From Heterodera schachtii (lineage: Eukaryota > Nematoda > Chromadorea > Rhabditida > Heteroderidae), in assembly GCA_023374025.1 (NCBI GenBank), contig SIJG01000006.1, forward strand, positions 2,801,691-2,865,690: a DNA stretch of 64,000 nt. The letters are read 5' to 3'. The position numbers and the translations under genes are program-made. Numbering within the stretch: position 1 is the stretch's first letter; each line of letters starts with the position of its first letter. This document shows positions 22,062 to 32,709 of this stretch, in pieces. The notes beneath the pieces are model-generated. The model saw only the letters and a list, made by a program, of their open reading frames with translations. It searched no databases and was not told the DNA's origin.

Positions 22062-22409
22062 TGTGATGAAAAGATGGTCATTGGCCGGGGCTCCCCTTTG
22101 GCTTGGGCTTGGACTTTCCCCCCTTCCTTTGTGTCAGCCCCTCCCATCACTTTTTGTCCCTCAATTGACCAACTGCCCCTCCCCTTTCTGCCACCCTCAA
22201 TTCCCTTGGCTTTTCCGTTCATTCATTCTGTTAATTATCCAACTTTGTTCGCTTGGCTTGGTTTTTACTCAACAAATAAAGAGGACATCGAACAGCGAAC
22301 TTGGGGATTTGGTGTTTTGGGCCAATTTGGCCAGCCCGGGGCTGCGACGAGGGGCCCCATTTTGGGTGTCCCCGAGTCCCAACAGACCCCAGAGTATAGG
22401 GCATTGTCA
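22062..22409 (+). repeat. 3' LTR
   Basis: Same length and text as 15977-16324; followed by catgc, the duplicate of cgtgc before the 5' LTR with one base changed. Confidence 0.9.
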
Positions 22410-22625
22410 CATGCATTTCTCAACAAAATAAAGCGGGGCAGAAAAAATATTTAAATAAATAACAAATCCCAGCCAAAAGTCAGCAGCTACTTGGAGAATG
22501 AACACAAAAGAAAGTAGAGAAAAGCAGAGAAAGCAACGAATAAAAGGCAGCAAATTTATTTGTTAAATGGAGAGGCAAACGACGGCCAAAAAATGAAACA
22601 AAAAATGGCCATTCCGTGCATTTAA

Positions 22626-24018
22626 ATTGGTTTTTTTTCGTACATTTCAGACCATAGGGAAGGAGAAAATAGATAAAATCTAAAAATTGTATCCATTAGA
22701 GTCATACCAAGTTTTTGTATTGAAAAATATGTATGGCGGAGAGAAAGGCATAAACAAAGTGCGGCGAATTGGGCAGCAGCAGTTTTTCTTTTTCCCATTT
22801 TTATTGTTTTTGTTTTTCTGTGTTCTTTTTTGCTCTCTTATTTTTCCCAAAATTTTCTTTGTTTACGTTAACACCGTTTTTTGCCTTTTGCGGCACCAAT
22901 TTTCATGACTTTTTAAGTCGACTTTTTTGAGACTTTTGTGACTTAAATTCCCATCCCTACATATGTATAACAATGACTGTAACAAATTTTTGGTTTTGAA
23001 AAATGTTGCGGGGAGAATGGCATAAACAAAGTGCGGCGAGTTGGGCAGAGTTCCCTTCGGTACTTGTGGGTTTTGTGTCAACAAAAAATTTTTCTTTGAA
23101 AAATTATTCTAAATTTATAAAAAGTTGTTTCTATGGGTTTTCGGTGTCGTAGAATCCGAATCTGATATCCATTTCGACCCATTTCAATTTTCGCAATTGG
23201 TCATTAAATGCATCGACATTTGAACAAACAAAATGGGCATGCAGAACGGCAACGGCAATATAATTTCTTGCGCTGATAATCATAATTAGGAAAATTTTAA
23301 AAATTTGGATTTTCGACTTTTTGTTCGAATTCGGTCCGGGGATAGAAATGGATATCAGATTCGGATTCTACGACACCGAAAACGGTACTTGTCTAGTTTA
23401 CCGGGTACTTTTAACATACATTTTCAGATGCCTATAAATGTGTTTTAAAAATTAATGAAAATAAGTTTTAATGTGCTTTTCGAGGTCGCTGATCACGAAT
23501 CCGGGCCCAGGTCAGCGCTACCGTTCACTACATGAGCTTTACAGGAACAAAGAATTGATAGGCTTCCTGTACCAAGGATACCCTCATGGACAAGATGCCA
23601 ATGAGGATACCATTCATACAAAAGGTTCGAGATTGGCAAAAACGGATTCTGTATTCGTGATCAGCGACCTCGAAAACCCCTTAAAACTTATTTTCATTAA
23701 TTTCTAAAACAAATTTATAGGCATCTGAAAATGTATGTTAAAAGTACCCGGTAAACTAGACAAGTACCCCGAAAACCCATAGAAACAACTTTTTATAAAT
23801 TTCGAATAACTTTAACAAAGAAAAATTTTTTGTTGACACAAAACCCACAACTACCCTTCTTTTTCCCATCTTTTATTGTTTTGTTTTTTGTACATATTCT
23901 TTTTGCTCTCTTATTTTTCCTAAAATTGTCTTTATTTACGTTAACACCGATTTTTTGCTCTTTGTGACACCAATCAATTGGAAAAAAGGGAAAAGTGTGC
24001 TCTAAAATTGCAATAAAA
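22626..24018. other. spacer with duplicated blocks and a nested palindrome
   Basis: A block at about 22735-22905 (aacaaagtgcggcga, cttctttttcccat, gtttacgttaacaccg) recurs as 23015-23046 plus 23855-23955. The recurrence is split by the palindromic element at 23064-23850. No coding exon is seen before 24019. Confidence 0.5.
23064..23850. mobile_element. nested palindromic MITE cluster
   Basis: The outer arms ttgtgggttttgtgtcaac and their inverse end near 23850. Inside, a second palindrome starts ggtacttgtctagtttaccg (about 23385) and its inverse ends near 23768. Inside that, gaggtcgctgatcacgaa (about 23483) faces its inverse (about 23655). The inner end motif also occurs in the element at 12626-13087. 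Target duplications for the outer element are not clear. Confidence 0.6.
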
Positions 24019-25465
24019 ATGAACCGACGACGGTAAGGAAATTTTTAGAAATACCAATTTTTCATTTACCCATAAAACAATTTTTTTTTTCTAATTTAGT
24101 TGGATTTGTAACGACGTGTGGATGGACATTTTCCCTCATTTTGATCGTCCTCAACTCGGCCTCAAAATGGCACTGATTTCGCCACGTTTCGATGCGCTGG
24201 TGGACAAACATTTCGATGGCAGCACAGAATTCAATATATTGGGACCAATCCTAATTCACAATGACACTGGACCAAAAGCAAAACTATCAAAATGCATTGA
24301 TGGCAGATTTGTGCAATTGCCATGGCCCGACCATCCGTTGCCCAACAAAATCAGCTTTAACCATCTTCGGATTGAGTAATTTCAACATTACATGTTTCCA
24401 GGTCCACTTCAGCCAATTCCGAACCCCGGACCCGAATTCTAACAAAAGTTGAAAATTCATTTTCACTAAAATCCACTTTTATTGTCCAAAATCTATGCAA
24501 ATGAAATTTCATACAATTTTAAAATCCGAGAGATGGGCGTATGCCTTCAATTTTTTTTTTTTTTTTACTTTTTCAGGTACATTGACCACTCCGTCATCAC
24601 ATTTCTCCGTTCCAATCAGCAAATTTTTAACAAAGGGGCCAATCTGCTTCCGTGGATTCCTTGTTACTATGCGGCGGCCGACGTCCAGCCGATTTGGGAT
24701 GTTTTTGTCCGTCAAATTTGGCCCATTTTTGCGCCAAACATTCGCTATTTGGGCTTTTCCTATGGCGATCATTTGGACAATTTGTTGCGCCGCACTTCGC
24801 CAACAATGCTCACCGATCTCAACATTAATTCAATCGGTTCTGGTCGCCTGTGCCCCGGCGTAATTGCTGATGGTGCGTCAAATGCAAAAACTTGTGCCGG
24901 CCAGGCGTTGGCCAAATGGTTGCACACTCCGAGAAAAGATGGTCATCCAAAGCGATTGCATTGCGCAGAAGGGAACCTTGAATGGGTCAAAAATTTCAAA
25001 GAGGTCGCCGCCACATTTTCATATTTTATTTTCTTTTTTACATTGTAATTAAATTTGTTGTTTAGCTTTTTGTCCGTGCCCGCACTTCTGTCAGCTACAA
25101 AATTAATTTTGGAATTTGTGCGCCCATACTAATTGAGCCATTTGAATTGGTGAATGAATGGACTGAAGAGAAGCTGACACTGACTAATCAATGCTCTATG
25201 GGATCCATTAGTTGTTGGGTGTTGAAGCGATGTCCAATTATTGGGGAGACGGCGGCGGTTCAGTGGGAAGACGACGAAAATTCGGACAACAATTTGAACA
25301 ACGTGTTTTTTGAATTGTATTATGACAAGAATTGCATTGGGTGAGCAACAACAAACAGTACAGAAATTTGAAAATTATTATTAATTGCGTTGAATTTTCA
25401 GGCCGTTGTCTCCGCCGACAGCAGCAAAAGCAGTGAAAAGGGCGTCTTATTATGTGGACAAATGA
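24019..25465 (+). CDS. F-box-like family protein, intact copy (subtype 1)
   Basis: Five exons: 24019-24032, 24100-24375, 24577-25003, 25066-25340 and 25402-25465, giving 351 aa with no internal stops; all introns GT-AG. After MNRRR the degenerate F-box-like segment reads WICNDVWMDIFPHFDRPQLG then LKMALISPRF. Body motifs follow in family order: HPLPNKISFNHLRIE, YIDHSVITFLRSN, IWDVFVRQIWPIFAPNIR, HLDNLLRRTSPTMLTDLN, GQALAKWLHTPRKDG, FELVNEWTEEKLTL, LKRCPIIGETAAVQWED and LYYDKNCIG. I recognise this as a large expanded cyst-nematode family often labelled F-box; Skp1 binding is not shown. It lacks a signal peptide, so it is likely intracellular. It is the only undamaged member here. Confidence 0.75.
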
Positions 25466-26376
25466 ATTTTTGTCACTTGACAAATTGGTCGATCATTTCG
25501 AATTATTGATGGAAAAATTGTTGCTTTTTTACATTTTTCGTCTCTTTAAAGTGTTCATTTTATTTTCTTCGAAAATACCGTGTTTTCTAAATGATCGGAC
25601 TCGCTCAGTTGGGCGCTCACGTTTGGGCGCCAGCACGTTTTGCCAATATAGCTTTTTATTTTTTATCCAAATCCAACAATTTTGATATCATTCGAAAGCT
25701 CTTAACATCATGGCTATTAGCCTTACAAAAATCAAAATTTTCTTGCACATAAAAAAACTTTCGGCACTTATACAGTCTACAGGACCAATTCCTAAACTTC
25801 AATAAAAAAAAATCAAAAATTTTCTTGCACATAAAAAAACTTTCGGCACTTATACAGTCTACAGGACCAATTCCTAAACTTCAATAAAAGATTGTTTTAA
25901 CTCATTTTGTGTTATACATTTTACCGCATTTTCTCTAATTATATGCCCGTCTCCACTAATCTATCCGTCTCCAATTATTTCCTCTTTCCGAGGAGGTTAA
26001 AATTATAAGCCCGGGCATATAATTAGAGAAATTACGGTATGCTAAATTTTGGTTTTTTGTTCGAGTTCGGGTCAGGGATTGGAAATTGGCCAATTGTTTG
26101 TTGTGAAAATTAATTTTTCCTTTTAAAACTTTTGCTTGTAAAATAAATTCAATTTGTTAATAATATGATAATTAGAATATTTGTATGCTTTAGCTTAGTC
26201 GGCATTTCTACTAATTTTCAGAAAATTTTGAAAATCCTCATTTGCCACAAAAATATCTCAAAAAAAATCCTCATTTTTTAAAACATCATAAAATTGCGAA
26301 AAGAATCAGTTAAATGTCATATTTTTCGTTTGAAACAATCACGGCGCCTATCAGCGCCGCCGGACCCCAATAATTC
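25466..26376. other. spacer with tandem duplication and a small MITE
   Basis: An 82-bp direct duplication (tcttgcacataaaaaaactt..., copies at about 25741 and 25823) is followed by an inverted-repeat element at 25922-26039. No coding exon is seen. Confidence 0.5.
25922..26039. mobile_element. short MITE with TACCG ends
   Basis: About 28-base inverted arms (taccgcattttctctaatta... and inverse ending ttacggta) lie at TA sites. Related ends with a gattataagcccc or gccccggg core occur near 46550-46652 and 56900-57003. The TA borders suggest a Tc1/mariner-type element. Confidence 0.6.
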
Positions 26377-26711
26377 CTATTTTTTCTTAAAAAATTGGCC
26401 CAAAATCGCAAAATTGGTAATTTTTGGTAAAAATCTATAACAAGTCTCATTTAACCTCGAAAAAAAAAAATTAAAAATTCGATTTCTATTGTTTTTAATA
26501 AATTGACAATCTCCGATTAAGAAATCGTCGGGACAGAAAAAGACAAAGTGAAGGGATGGAAAATCGATGAGAATTGACGGGACGAATTTACGCAAACGAC
26601 GGAAAAATTCGGCTGACAATTGCAAGGCACAAATGTTTTTTGCGATCAATGGCAAAATGTTGTGCAAAATCAACGCCAAAATGCGGTCACTCGTCGTGCT
26701 AATGTTCAAAC

Positions 26712-27097
26712 GGGTCGGGGTCACTTCGGCGCGGACCATTTCGGCGCCGCAAATTTTGAAATGCCATAACTTTTATTTGTCAGTTAACTTTAGCCAACCT
26801 AGCATCATTTGAAAGCTCTATGCGTTCTCTACATTATATGCCAAAATTGAAAAGAATCACTCAAAAATAAAAAAAAGTTACGGCACGTGGCGCCGAAAAA
26901 GCCAAGAAAAGTCAATTTTTGAGGTTTTTTGGCCATAACTTTTTTGTAAACTGACGAAAGTTTTTCAAAGTTTACAGGCTGTTAGAGAATCTTAAGAGCT
27001 ATTGAATGATACCAAAAAAAATTTTATTTTGGTTGATAATGAGAAAAGTTGTTAGAAACGGCGCCTGAAAAGGCCGGCGCCGAAGTGGGCGGTTCCC
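26712..27097. mobile_element. MITE with CACTTCGGCGC sub-ends
   Basis: Inverted ends have the form GGG(10 bases)CACTTCGGCGC, flanked by the 8-bp duplication gttcaaac (26704-26711, 27098-27105). The same family is longer at 63009-63685. The inside carries the cgaaagctct/gatacc module. Confidence 0.85.
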
Positions 27098-27144
27098 GTT
27101 CAAACTAATTGGAAAAGAGGCGAAAATTGGACGGAAACAATTTG

Positions 27145-27785
27145 CAACCAAAAACTGACCATAACTTTTGTCAAAGTTAACCAAATTAGACATTCTTGGT
27201 ATGGTTCGATAGCCCTAACATTTCTCTATTAGTTCACCTAAATTTTAAAAAATTTGGCCAAGATTGAGCAAAATTATGGCCATAAGTACACATGTGGCCC
27301 GGTTTTCGAACATTTTTGGCCATAACTTTTTTGAAACCTAACGAAATTTTTTGAAATTTTGCAGTCTAATAGAGGACACCTAGGGCTTTCGAATGATAAC
27401 AAGAAAATAAAAAAACAAAAATACTTTCTAACAGAAATTTTTTAATTAAAAATTAAATTATTTTGATCATCAAAAATTCTGATCAAAACTTTCTTATAAC
27501 GAACAAAATAAAGTTATCTTGTTATCAATCGCTAGCCCTATGTGTCCTCTATTACCCTACAAAATTTCAAAAAATTTCGTTAGGTTTCAAAAAAGTTATA
27601 GCCAAAAATGTTTGAAAACCCGGTTCCTTGGGTACTTTTGGCCATAACTTTGCTCAATCTTGGCCAAATTTTTTAAAATTTAGGTGAACTAATAGAGAAA
27701 TGTTAGGGCTATCGAACCATACCAAGAATGTCTAATTTGGTTAACTTTGACAAAAGTTATGGGCAGTTTTTGGTTGCAAATTTCC
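27145..27785. mobile_element. long palindromic repeat
   Basis: The arms tttgcaaccaaaaactg and their inverse enclose about 640 bp of self-complementary text. It contains four copies, two per strand, of the tagggctatcgaa..ataccaag module and of ttttggccataactttttt. Borders to the host gene relic are not sharp. Confidence 0.6.
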
Positions 27786-28561
27786 ATTTGATGGTTTATA
27801 TAACGCCCTTTTTGATGGCTTTTATATAACGACATAGCACCATGTATTTGAATCCGATGACTTTGCGTGGCAATTGCATTTTCGGAATTGGCAATGCTTT
27901 TCCAAGAAAACTGCCAATTTTCATTTCCTTGGTGCCATTTTCTCCAATTTTGCTTCGATTTTCAATGATTTTCTGCGCCCATTTGCGAGTTTTGAAATGC
28001 ACGTCCACATAATAGTCAAATCGGTGGCTGATTAGTGCAATTCCAAGTCCAATCCAATTTTTTTAAATAATTTTTGTATAATTTTTATTCCTTTGTTTTC
28101 GAAATTTTTTTTTTCTTTTTGCTATAATTATTTTCCATTGCCATTAATTTTTGTACAATAACAGTTTGCTTCAAATTTTCAGTTTTTCATGTCAATTCTG
28201 TTTTGGCATCGAAATGCGTGTCCACTAAACAATCAAAACGGAGCAAAAGCAGTGCCAAATTGACGGGCCAGGACGTTTTCGCGTGGGTGGAGTTTTCGCG
28301 TGAGTGCCTGTTTAGGACTGAAATTGGTTGGATATGTGCCAAACATCCATTTTTCGGATCCCGAACTCGAACAATTTTCTTAACTTTTTTTTTTTGTTTT
28401 TTTAAGGGTTGAACCTCCCGCCATCCGTACAATCCCATAATTTTTAGAACTCTTTTAATTCTACATTTTTTCACTAAATAAATTCCAAATTAAAATGAGT
28501 TGACATGTGTTAGATGACAACTTTAAATCCGACTGCGCTTTTCTTCCGCACTTTCTTTCCA

Positions 28562-29791
28562 TCAGTACGAAGGGCACGTCTCGAGCTTATCTTTGCCCTC
28601 CAGTGCCTAAAGTCAAACAAATTTTTCAAAATATTTTTGCATTTTTCTCACATTGAGTGCCTTCCACGCGTCTTCCGCGCATTCGTACTTCTTCTTTGCC
28701 GGCAAGCACACTTTGTACATGCTTCCAGTGGGGAACCTAAAAACATTGATTTTTTAGATTTAGCGAAAATCGTGGGATTAATCCCACTCGACTGGTGCCA
28801 ACCAGGGATGGCACGGAATTATTTCCAAAAATTTTTTGGGCCTCTGAATGCTATCCCTGGTGCCAACCGTACACGACGTACTTGTCCACGCATTGTTCGT
28901 GGCCTTTGATGCTCAAGTATTTGGGCGGCAACACCGACACTCTCTTGGTGATTCCGGTGAAGGTCGGCACATCGCCGAAGGCGAACGACGCCTCCTTCAG
29001 CACCTCAGGGTCCGTGGTCATCTTCAGGCTGTTGCGCAGCTCATCCGACATTTCCGCTTGCAACTGCTTCACTTTGTCCAGCTTCTGCTTCGGCGTCTTG
29101 TAGGTGTTCTCGTAGGCGTCGAACACTTTCTTCATGGCCTTCCTCCCCTCCAAATTTGCATGAGAGTACGTGACAAAGTCGTCCGTCACTTTGCGCAGCT
29201 CAACCACTGACTCGTCGATGGATTCTCTTACGAGGTCCTAAACAATAGAATCGGCTCGTTCACCTTGCAATTGGCTTTACCTTCATAAACTGATCGTCTG
29301 CGCTGATTGCATCCAAAAGTGTGTCTTCCTGGTCCACCGGGCTCAGATCCTTGAAGCCAGGCTTCTCCGCCACTTCTCTCAGCTGCTTCTTCACCTTTTC
29401 CACAAGATCGTCAATAGGGGTGCTCTGCAGGACTTTGAACTCGTTAACCGCTGCCGGGTTTGGCGCCGGCTCGTTTTTGCCGTAGACGGCCTCACGCTTC
29501 CGTTTTTTGCCCAAGTCGCAAATCACGGTGTGGAACAGTTTGCAGCCAGTATCAAATGCAAATTTGCCAATGTCGATCAGATCACCGATGAAGCGACGTT
29601 TGCGAAGGGCAACACGATCGGAGCGGGCTGTTCGCAAACTGAAATTTCAAAAACGAATTTGCATAGGCACGGCACTGAGTTTATGCGTACACTGTTTCAG
29701 CATCGGCATTGTCCTGTGCGTTGGCAAGCCCAGCCAAAGCCACGGCCAACGTTACGGACACCAAAGTCATGAACATGAAGTTGCAGTGCAT
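28562..29791 (-). CDS. secreted protein, 314 aa, family not recognised
   Basis: Five exons read from the minus strand: 29791-29691, 29638-29281, 29237-28882, 28736-28652 and 28606-28562; all introns GT-AG. It starts MHCNFMFMTLVSVTLAVALA and ends the signal peptide near GLANAQ. The mature part is lysine-rich and helical with motifs FIGDLIDIGKFAFDTGCKLF, KKRKREAVYGK, DDLVEKVKKQLREVAEK and FVTYSHANLEGRKAMKKVF. Five cysteines follow the leader, three of them in the C-terminal tail (VCLPAKKKYECAEDAW, ETCPSY). Intron 3 contains a 57-bp MITE. No domain is recognised; a secreted effector is a fair guess given the context. The KKRKR stretch could act as a nuclear signal. Confidence 0.7.
28803..28859. 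mobile_element. 57-bp MITE in an intron
   Basis: Ends cagggatggca/tgctatccctg are flanked by the perfect 8-bp duplication gtgccaac (28795-28802, 28860-28867). It is a minimal deletion derivative of the family at 1782-2582 and adds 65 bp to intron 3 of the secreted-protein gene. Confidence 0.85.
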
Positions 29792-29829
29792 CGTTGGGTT
29801 CGAGTGTTTTTGATCAGTGATTTGTGGGA

Positions 29830-29887
29830 ATGCCAATGATTGCCTCGGTTGTGCTGTGATGGGACTGATTGTGCCCCTTCAATGCCA
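29830..29887 (-). promoter_or_regulatory. two ATGCCA (DOG-box-like) motifs upstream
   Basis: ATGCCA occurs at 29830-29835 and 29882-29887, 39 and 91 bp before the ATG, in reverse orientation to the gene. ATGCCA is the dorsal-gland (DOG) box reported for Globodera effectors. Two hits in 100 bp is suggestive but could be chance. Confidence 0.35.
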
Positions 29888-29895
29888 TTGTGCCG

Positions 29896-29905
29896 CCTTT
29901 TATAG
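29896..29905 (-). promoter_or_regulatory. TATA box of secreted-protein gene
   Basis: The minus strand reads CTATAAAAGG about 105 bp before the start codon, a good TATA match. Confidence 0.55.
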
Positions 29906-32019
29906 TGGACGAAACGGGGTTTTTGAGTGCAATTTGGGAAATGGGCCCATCAATTTGGCCGATTTGTTGTCCATTCTCAAGAGCAAAGACCGGCGGAATA
30001 CGGCTTTTTTGGACATAAATCTCCACTAAAAAAGCTTTGCCTTTTGAAGACCTTAATATTTCGCCATTAGTTTAGCGAAAACTCGTTGTTCTCGATGCAT
30101 AAATGGGTTGGCCCATTCGTCGTTCAAAGTCACCCAAAAATATTAATTATGCAATTAATACAGCAAAATATTTTTTAAAGCAAATAAAAAAGGTTCAATT
30201 GCCGCCCAAGTTGTTATTCATAAAGTGTAATACGAAACACATTGGAATGGTTTTGTTCTTTTTTCATTCGTATGGAAAACAGCCGCGCAGCGTTTCAATT
30301 TTTTGGAAATTTCATATTTTAAAAAATAATTAATTAATTGCATAATTACCACGCTCACCACAATTTGTCCGGTCTAAAAAATATCTCTTCGGCTAAAGAT
30401 CACTCTCAAAATGCCTCCTATTTTTATTGGATTTAAATTTATTCATAATTTAGACAATTAAGCGACGAAAATTTTTATTATTCTAGTCAAATTAATTTGA
30501 TAAAACCGCCGACGAATGTTTGACTAATTACCATTCATTTTTTTAAAAAATTCGTGCAAAAAATGATCATTTTATTTCATTACTTTGCTTTTATTGGTAA
30601 GTTTTAAAATGGAAAATTAAATTGTATAAAATTAAAAATATAAAACCCAAATTTTCCAAATTTCATTAAAGGAACAGGGAAAACCCTGAGGCTTTAACAT
30701 TCGGATTTTCAAAAAATGTTTGACGTATTTTTTGATTTATTTAATGTTTCTCTATGCTCAACAACCGCCGGCGCCGAAACCATTGCCAAACAATTTGTTT
30801 GACTTAACCGAAAAACTCACTGAAATTAAATTCTCTTTTCTGCTCCAATTACAATTTGCATAATTAAAAAGGCAATTAAAAATGAAATAGGCCCAATTTT
30901 ATTTTGTCTGCAATTAAGACACTTTTATTATATTCATTAAATCATAAATATTTATTATAATAATAATCAAAAGGTCAGCCCCTATTTTGGTTTAGGTTTT
31001 CTTATGCGATTGTTTAAAAATTAATTTATCTAACTGAAATTAAATATATTACGGCTAAAATAGGAAGAATATTTAATATGTGCCTTTTTGACAAAATTAT
31101 TGAAAAATTTATGAAAATGAATGAGGAAAATATAAAATGTTTGATGTTGACAAATGTGAAAAACCAGGACATTTGTAATATCCGATTTATAAAATCAGGA
31201 CAAATTCAAAAAAATCAGGTTATCATTTAGATTAATTTATTCCAATTCGGAATATATAATATTTTTTTCATAATTAATGTGTTGCTTAATATTATATCTG
31301 ACATACGGATTATCCACTGACCGATTGTCTGGGAGCCAGATGAAGCTATTGTTCAAAAAATTACTTCCTTATATTAAGGGTTGTCAGATGAAAATTTACA
31401 AAATCATATTTTTCAAACAAAAAATCATCATTTGGGGTCAAAAATCATAATTTTGGAAAATTTTTTCCAAATGAAGAAAATCAATAAAAATGTTTTTTAC
31501 GGTGCGTTTTTTCCAAAAAACTTTCTGAGAACAAGGGTCCGGCGGTGCCGGTAGGCGCCGCCGGGGGAAAATTGGAAATTTTGACCACTTTTAAACAGAT
31601 TTTCACTGAAAACTGGCAATTTACAGGTCCATTTTTGAAAATTTTAGGGGCATTTGCGGGGCCGTCGGTCTCGTTAGGCTAAAAATGGTCATTTTGAGGA
31701 TTTTTTCCAAAAAAATCAGCCTAAGTCTTCAAATTTCTCAAAAATCAGCAAATCATTATCTCAAAAATAAAATCATCATTGGCCCCTTGAAATCATCAAA
31801 CTGATGATAAATCATCACATCTGGCTACCCTGTTTATATTGTTTTCATAATTACTGAAGCAAAATCATTATTTCGTCCATTTCTGAGCCAAATTTTTTCA
31901 ACAAATTTATGCATTTGAAGAAGCAATAATTTTAATTGGAGAAATTATTAAATAAAATTTGTCAACCTCTCAAATCAAGTTTAAAATTAATGTGCAATTA
32001 ATTCTATTTCGATGTAAAA
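29906..32019. other. AT-rich spacer with one MITE-like repeat
   Basis: No coding exon is visible. An element with ends agggttgtcagatg/atctggctaccct lies at about 31379-31830 and holds a hairpin-module copy (31541). The rest is A/T-rich low-complexity text. Confidence 0.5.
31379..31830. mobile_element. MITE-like inverted repeat
   Basis: The ends are related inverted repeats (AGGGT.G.CAGATG), with ttatatt-like flanks on both sides that do not form a perfect duplication. Sub-terminal aatcatcatt repeats and a hairpin-module copy lie inside. Confidence 0.55.
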
Positions 32020-32709
32020 TTATCTATTTTTTTCCTCACATTGTTTCTTCCAACGACGAATACTTATCCCACTAATTTGCAATATTTTTGCAATTTTTGC
32101 ATCATTTATTTTTGGGTTTTCTCCTTTTATTTGCCTATAAATTTTCATTTTTTCCATTTTTTCTTTCTCCGTTAATCTTTCAAAAATGCCAAATTGTTTC
32201 TTCCATCTCATAATGGTTCCATAATTTACTCCAATTTTCTTACAAATTTCAGCATTATTTTTGTCCCATTCTTTTGCCAAATATTTTCCTTTTTGTTTAT
32301 GATCATTTTTCATAGCTATAAATTTATCTACAATTTCAATTTTTTGTTCATCTGTTTTTGATTTATAGCAGTTGGTTTTTTGAAATTTAAATTCTTTGAT
32401 CCATTTATAAATATATTTCCGATTTGTCCCCAATTTTTTCGTAATTTTCTTTTCAATTATATTCCATTCTTTTGTTAAATATTTTCTCCCTTTTTGTTTA
32501 ATTTTCTCTTTAATTTTGTTGAATTTTCTGATTGTTTCTCTTTTTTTCATATCATTTTCATTTTGATCAGTTTGTTTTTCTTCTTTTTCTTCCCATTTTT
32601 CTCCAAATATTTCTTCAAATGTTTTTTCCTCCAATTTTTTCTTTTCTGCTCCAATTTCAATTTGCATAATTAAAAATGCAATTAAAATGGAAAATAAGCA
32701 CACTTTCAT
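32020..32709 (-). CDS. secreted protein with three HTH-like modules, copy 1
   Basis: 229 aa, single exon. Signal peptide MKVCLFSILIAFLIMQIEIG, then an acidic/basic linker (EEIFGEKWEEKEEK). Three modules follow. Module 1 (about residues 60-110) contains KQKGRKYLTKEWNII and KKLGTNRKYIYKWIKEF. Module 2 (about 120-172) contains KYLAKEWDKNNAEI and KKIGVNYGTIMRWKKQFG. Module 3 (about 178-225) contains NPKINDAKIAKILQISG and SIRRWKKQ. Each looks like a helix-turn-helix with a W-K-K/I-K end, as in homeodomain-like transposase or repressor domains. A secreted, highly basic DNA-binding-like protein would suit a nuclear effector; that is inference. I know no named family. Confidence 0.7.
   Translation of the reverse strand: MKVCLFSILIAFLIMQIEIGAEKKKLEEKTFEEIFGEKWEEKEEKQTDQNENDMKKRETIRKFNKIKEKIKQKGRKYLTKEWNIIEKKITKKLGTNRKYIYKWIKEFKFQKTNCYKSKTDEQKIEIVDKFIAMKNDHKQKGKYLAKEWDKNNAEICKKIGVNYGTIMRWKKQFGIFERLTEKEKMEKMKIYRQIKGENPKINDAKIAKILQISGISIRRWKKQCEEKNR

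Larger units (their letters stand above)
15977..22409 (+). mobile_element. LTR retrotransposon with Gag-glycoprotein ORF and no pol
   Basis: Two 348-bp direct repeats (15977-16324, 22062-22409) start TGTGATG and end TTGTCA, and read identical throughout. Flanks are a 5-bp duplication with one change (cgtgc 15972-15976, catgc 22410-22414). Copy A holds the empty site at 13186-13190. A primer-binding site and short polypurine tract are in place. The only large sense ORF is 18295-21261. No reverse transcriptase, RNase H, integrase or protease motif is seen in 5.7 kb of internal sequence, so the element must borrow these. Identical LTRs mean recent insertion. Confidence 0.9.
15538..22625. repeat. 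local duplication, copy B, containing the LTR element
   Basis: It matches copy A (12350-15176) on both sides of the LTR retrotransposon: 15538-15976 equals copy A before the cgtgc site at 13186-13190, and 22410-22625 equals copy A after it and beyond the foldback element. Copy order is direct. The duplication predates both the LTR and the MITE insertions. Confidence 0.85.
26377..28474 (-). pseudogene. F-box-like family wreckage with nested insertions
   Basis: Minus-strand pieces in family order: RFDCLVDTHFDAKTELT (about 28190-28250, subtype 1 text), LISHRFDYYVDVHFKTRKWA to PRKVIGFKYM (about 27840-28040, subtype 2), then DRILALILHN, LSAEFFRRLRKFVPSI and DFPSLHFVFF (26500-26711). Two inverted-repeat elements (26712-27097 and about 27145-27785) separate the last two. 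Frames and stops exclude a working protein, and the mix of subtype texts points to more than one source copy. Confidence 0.6.
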
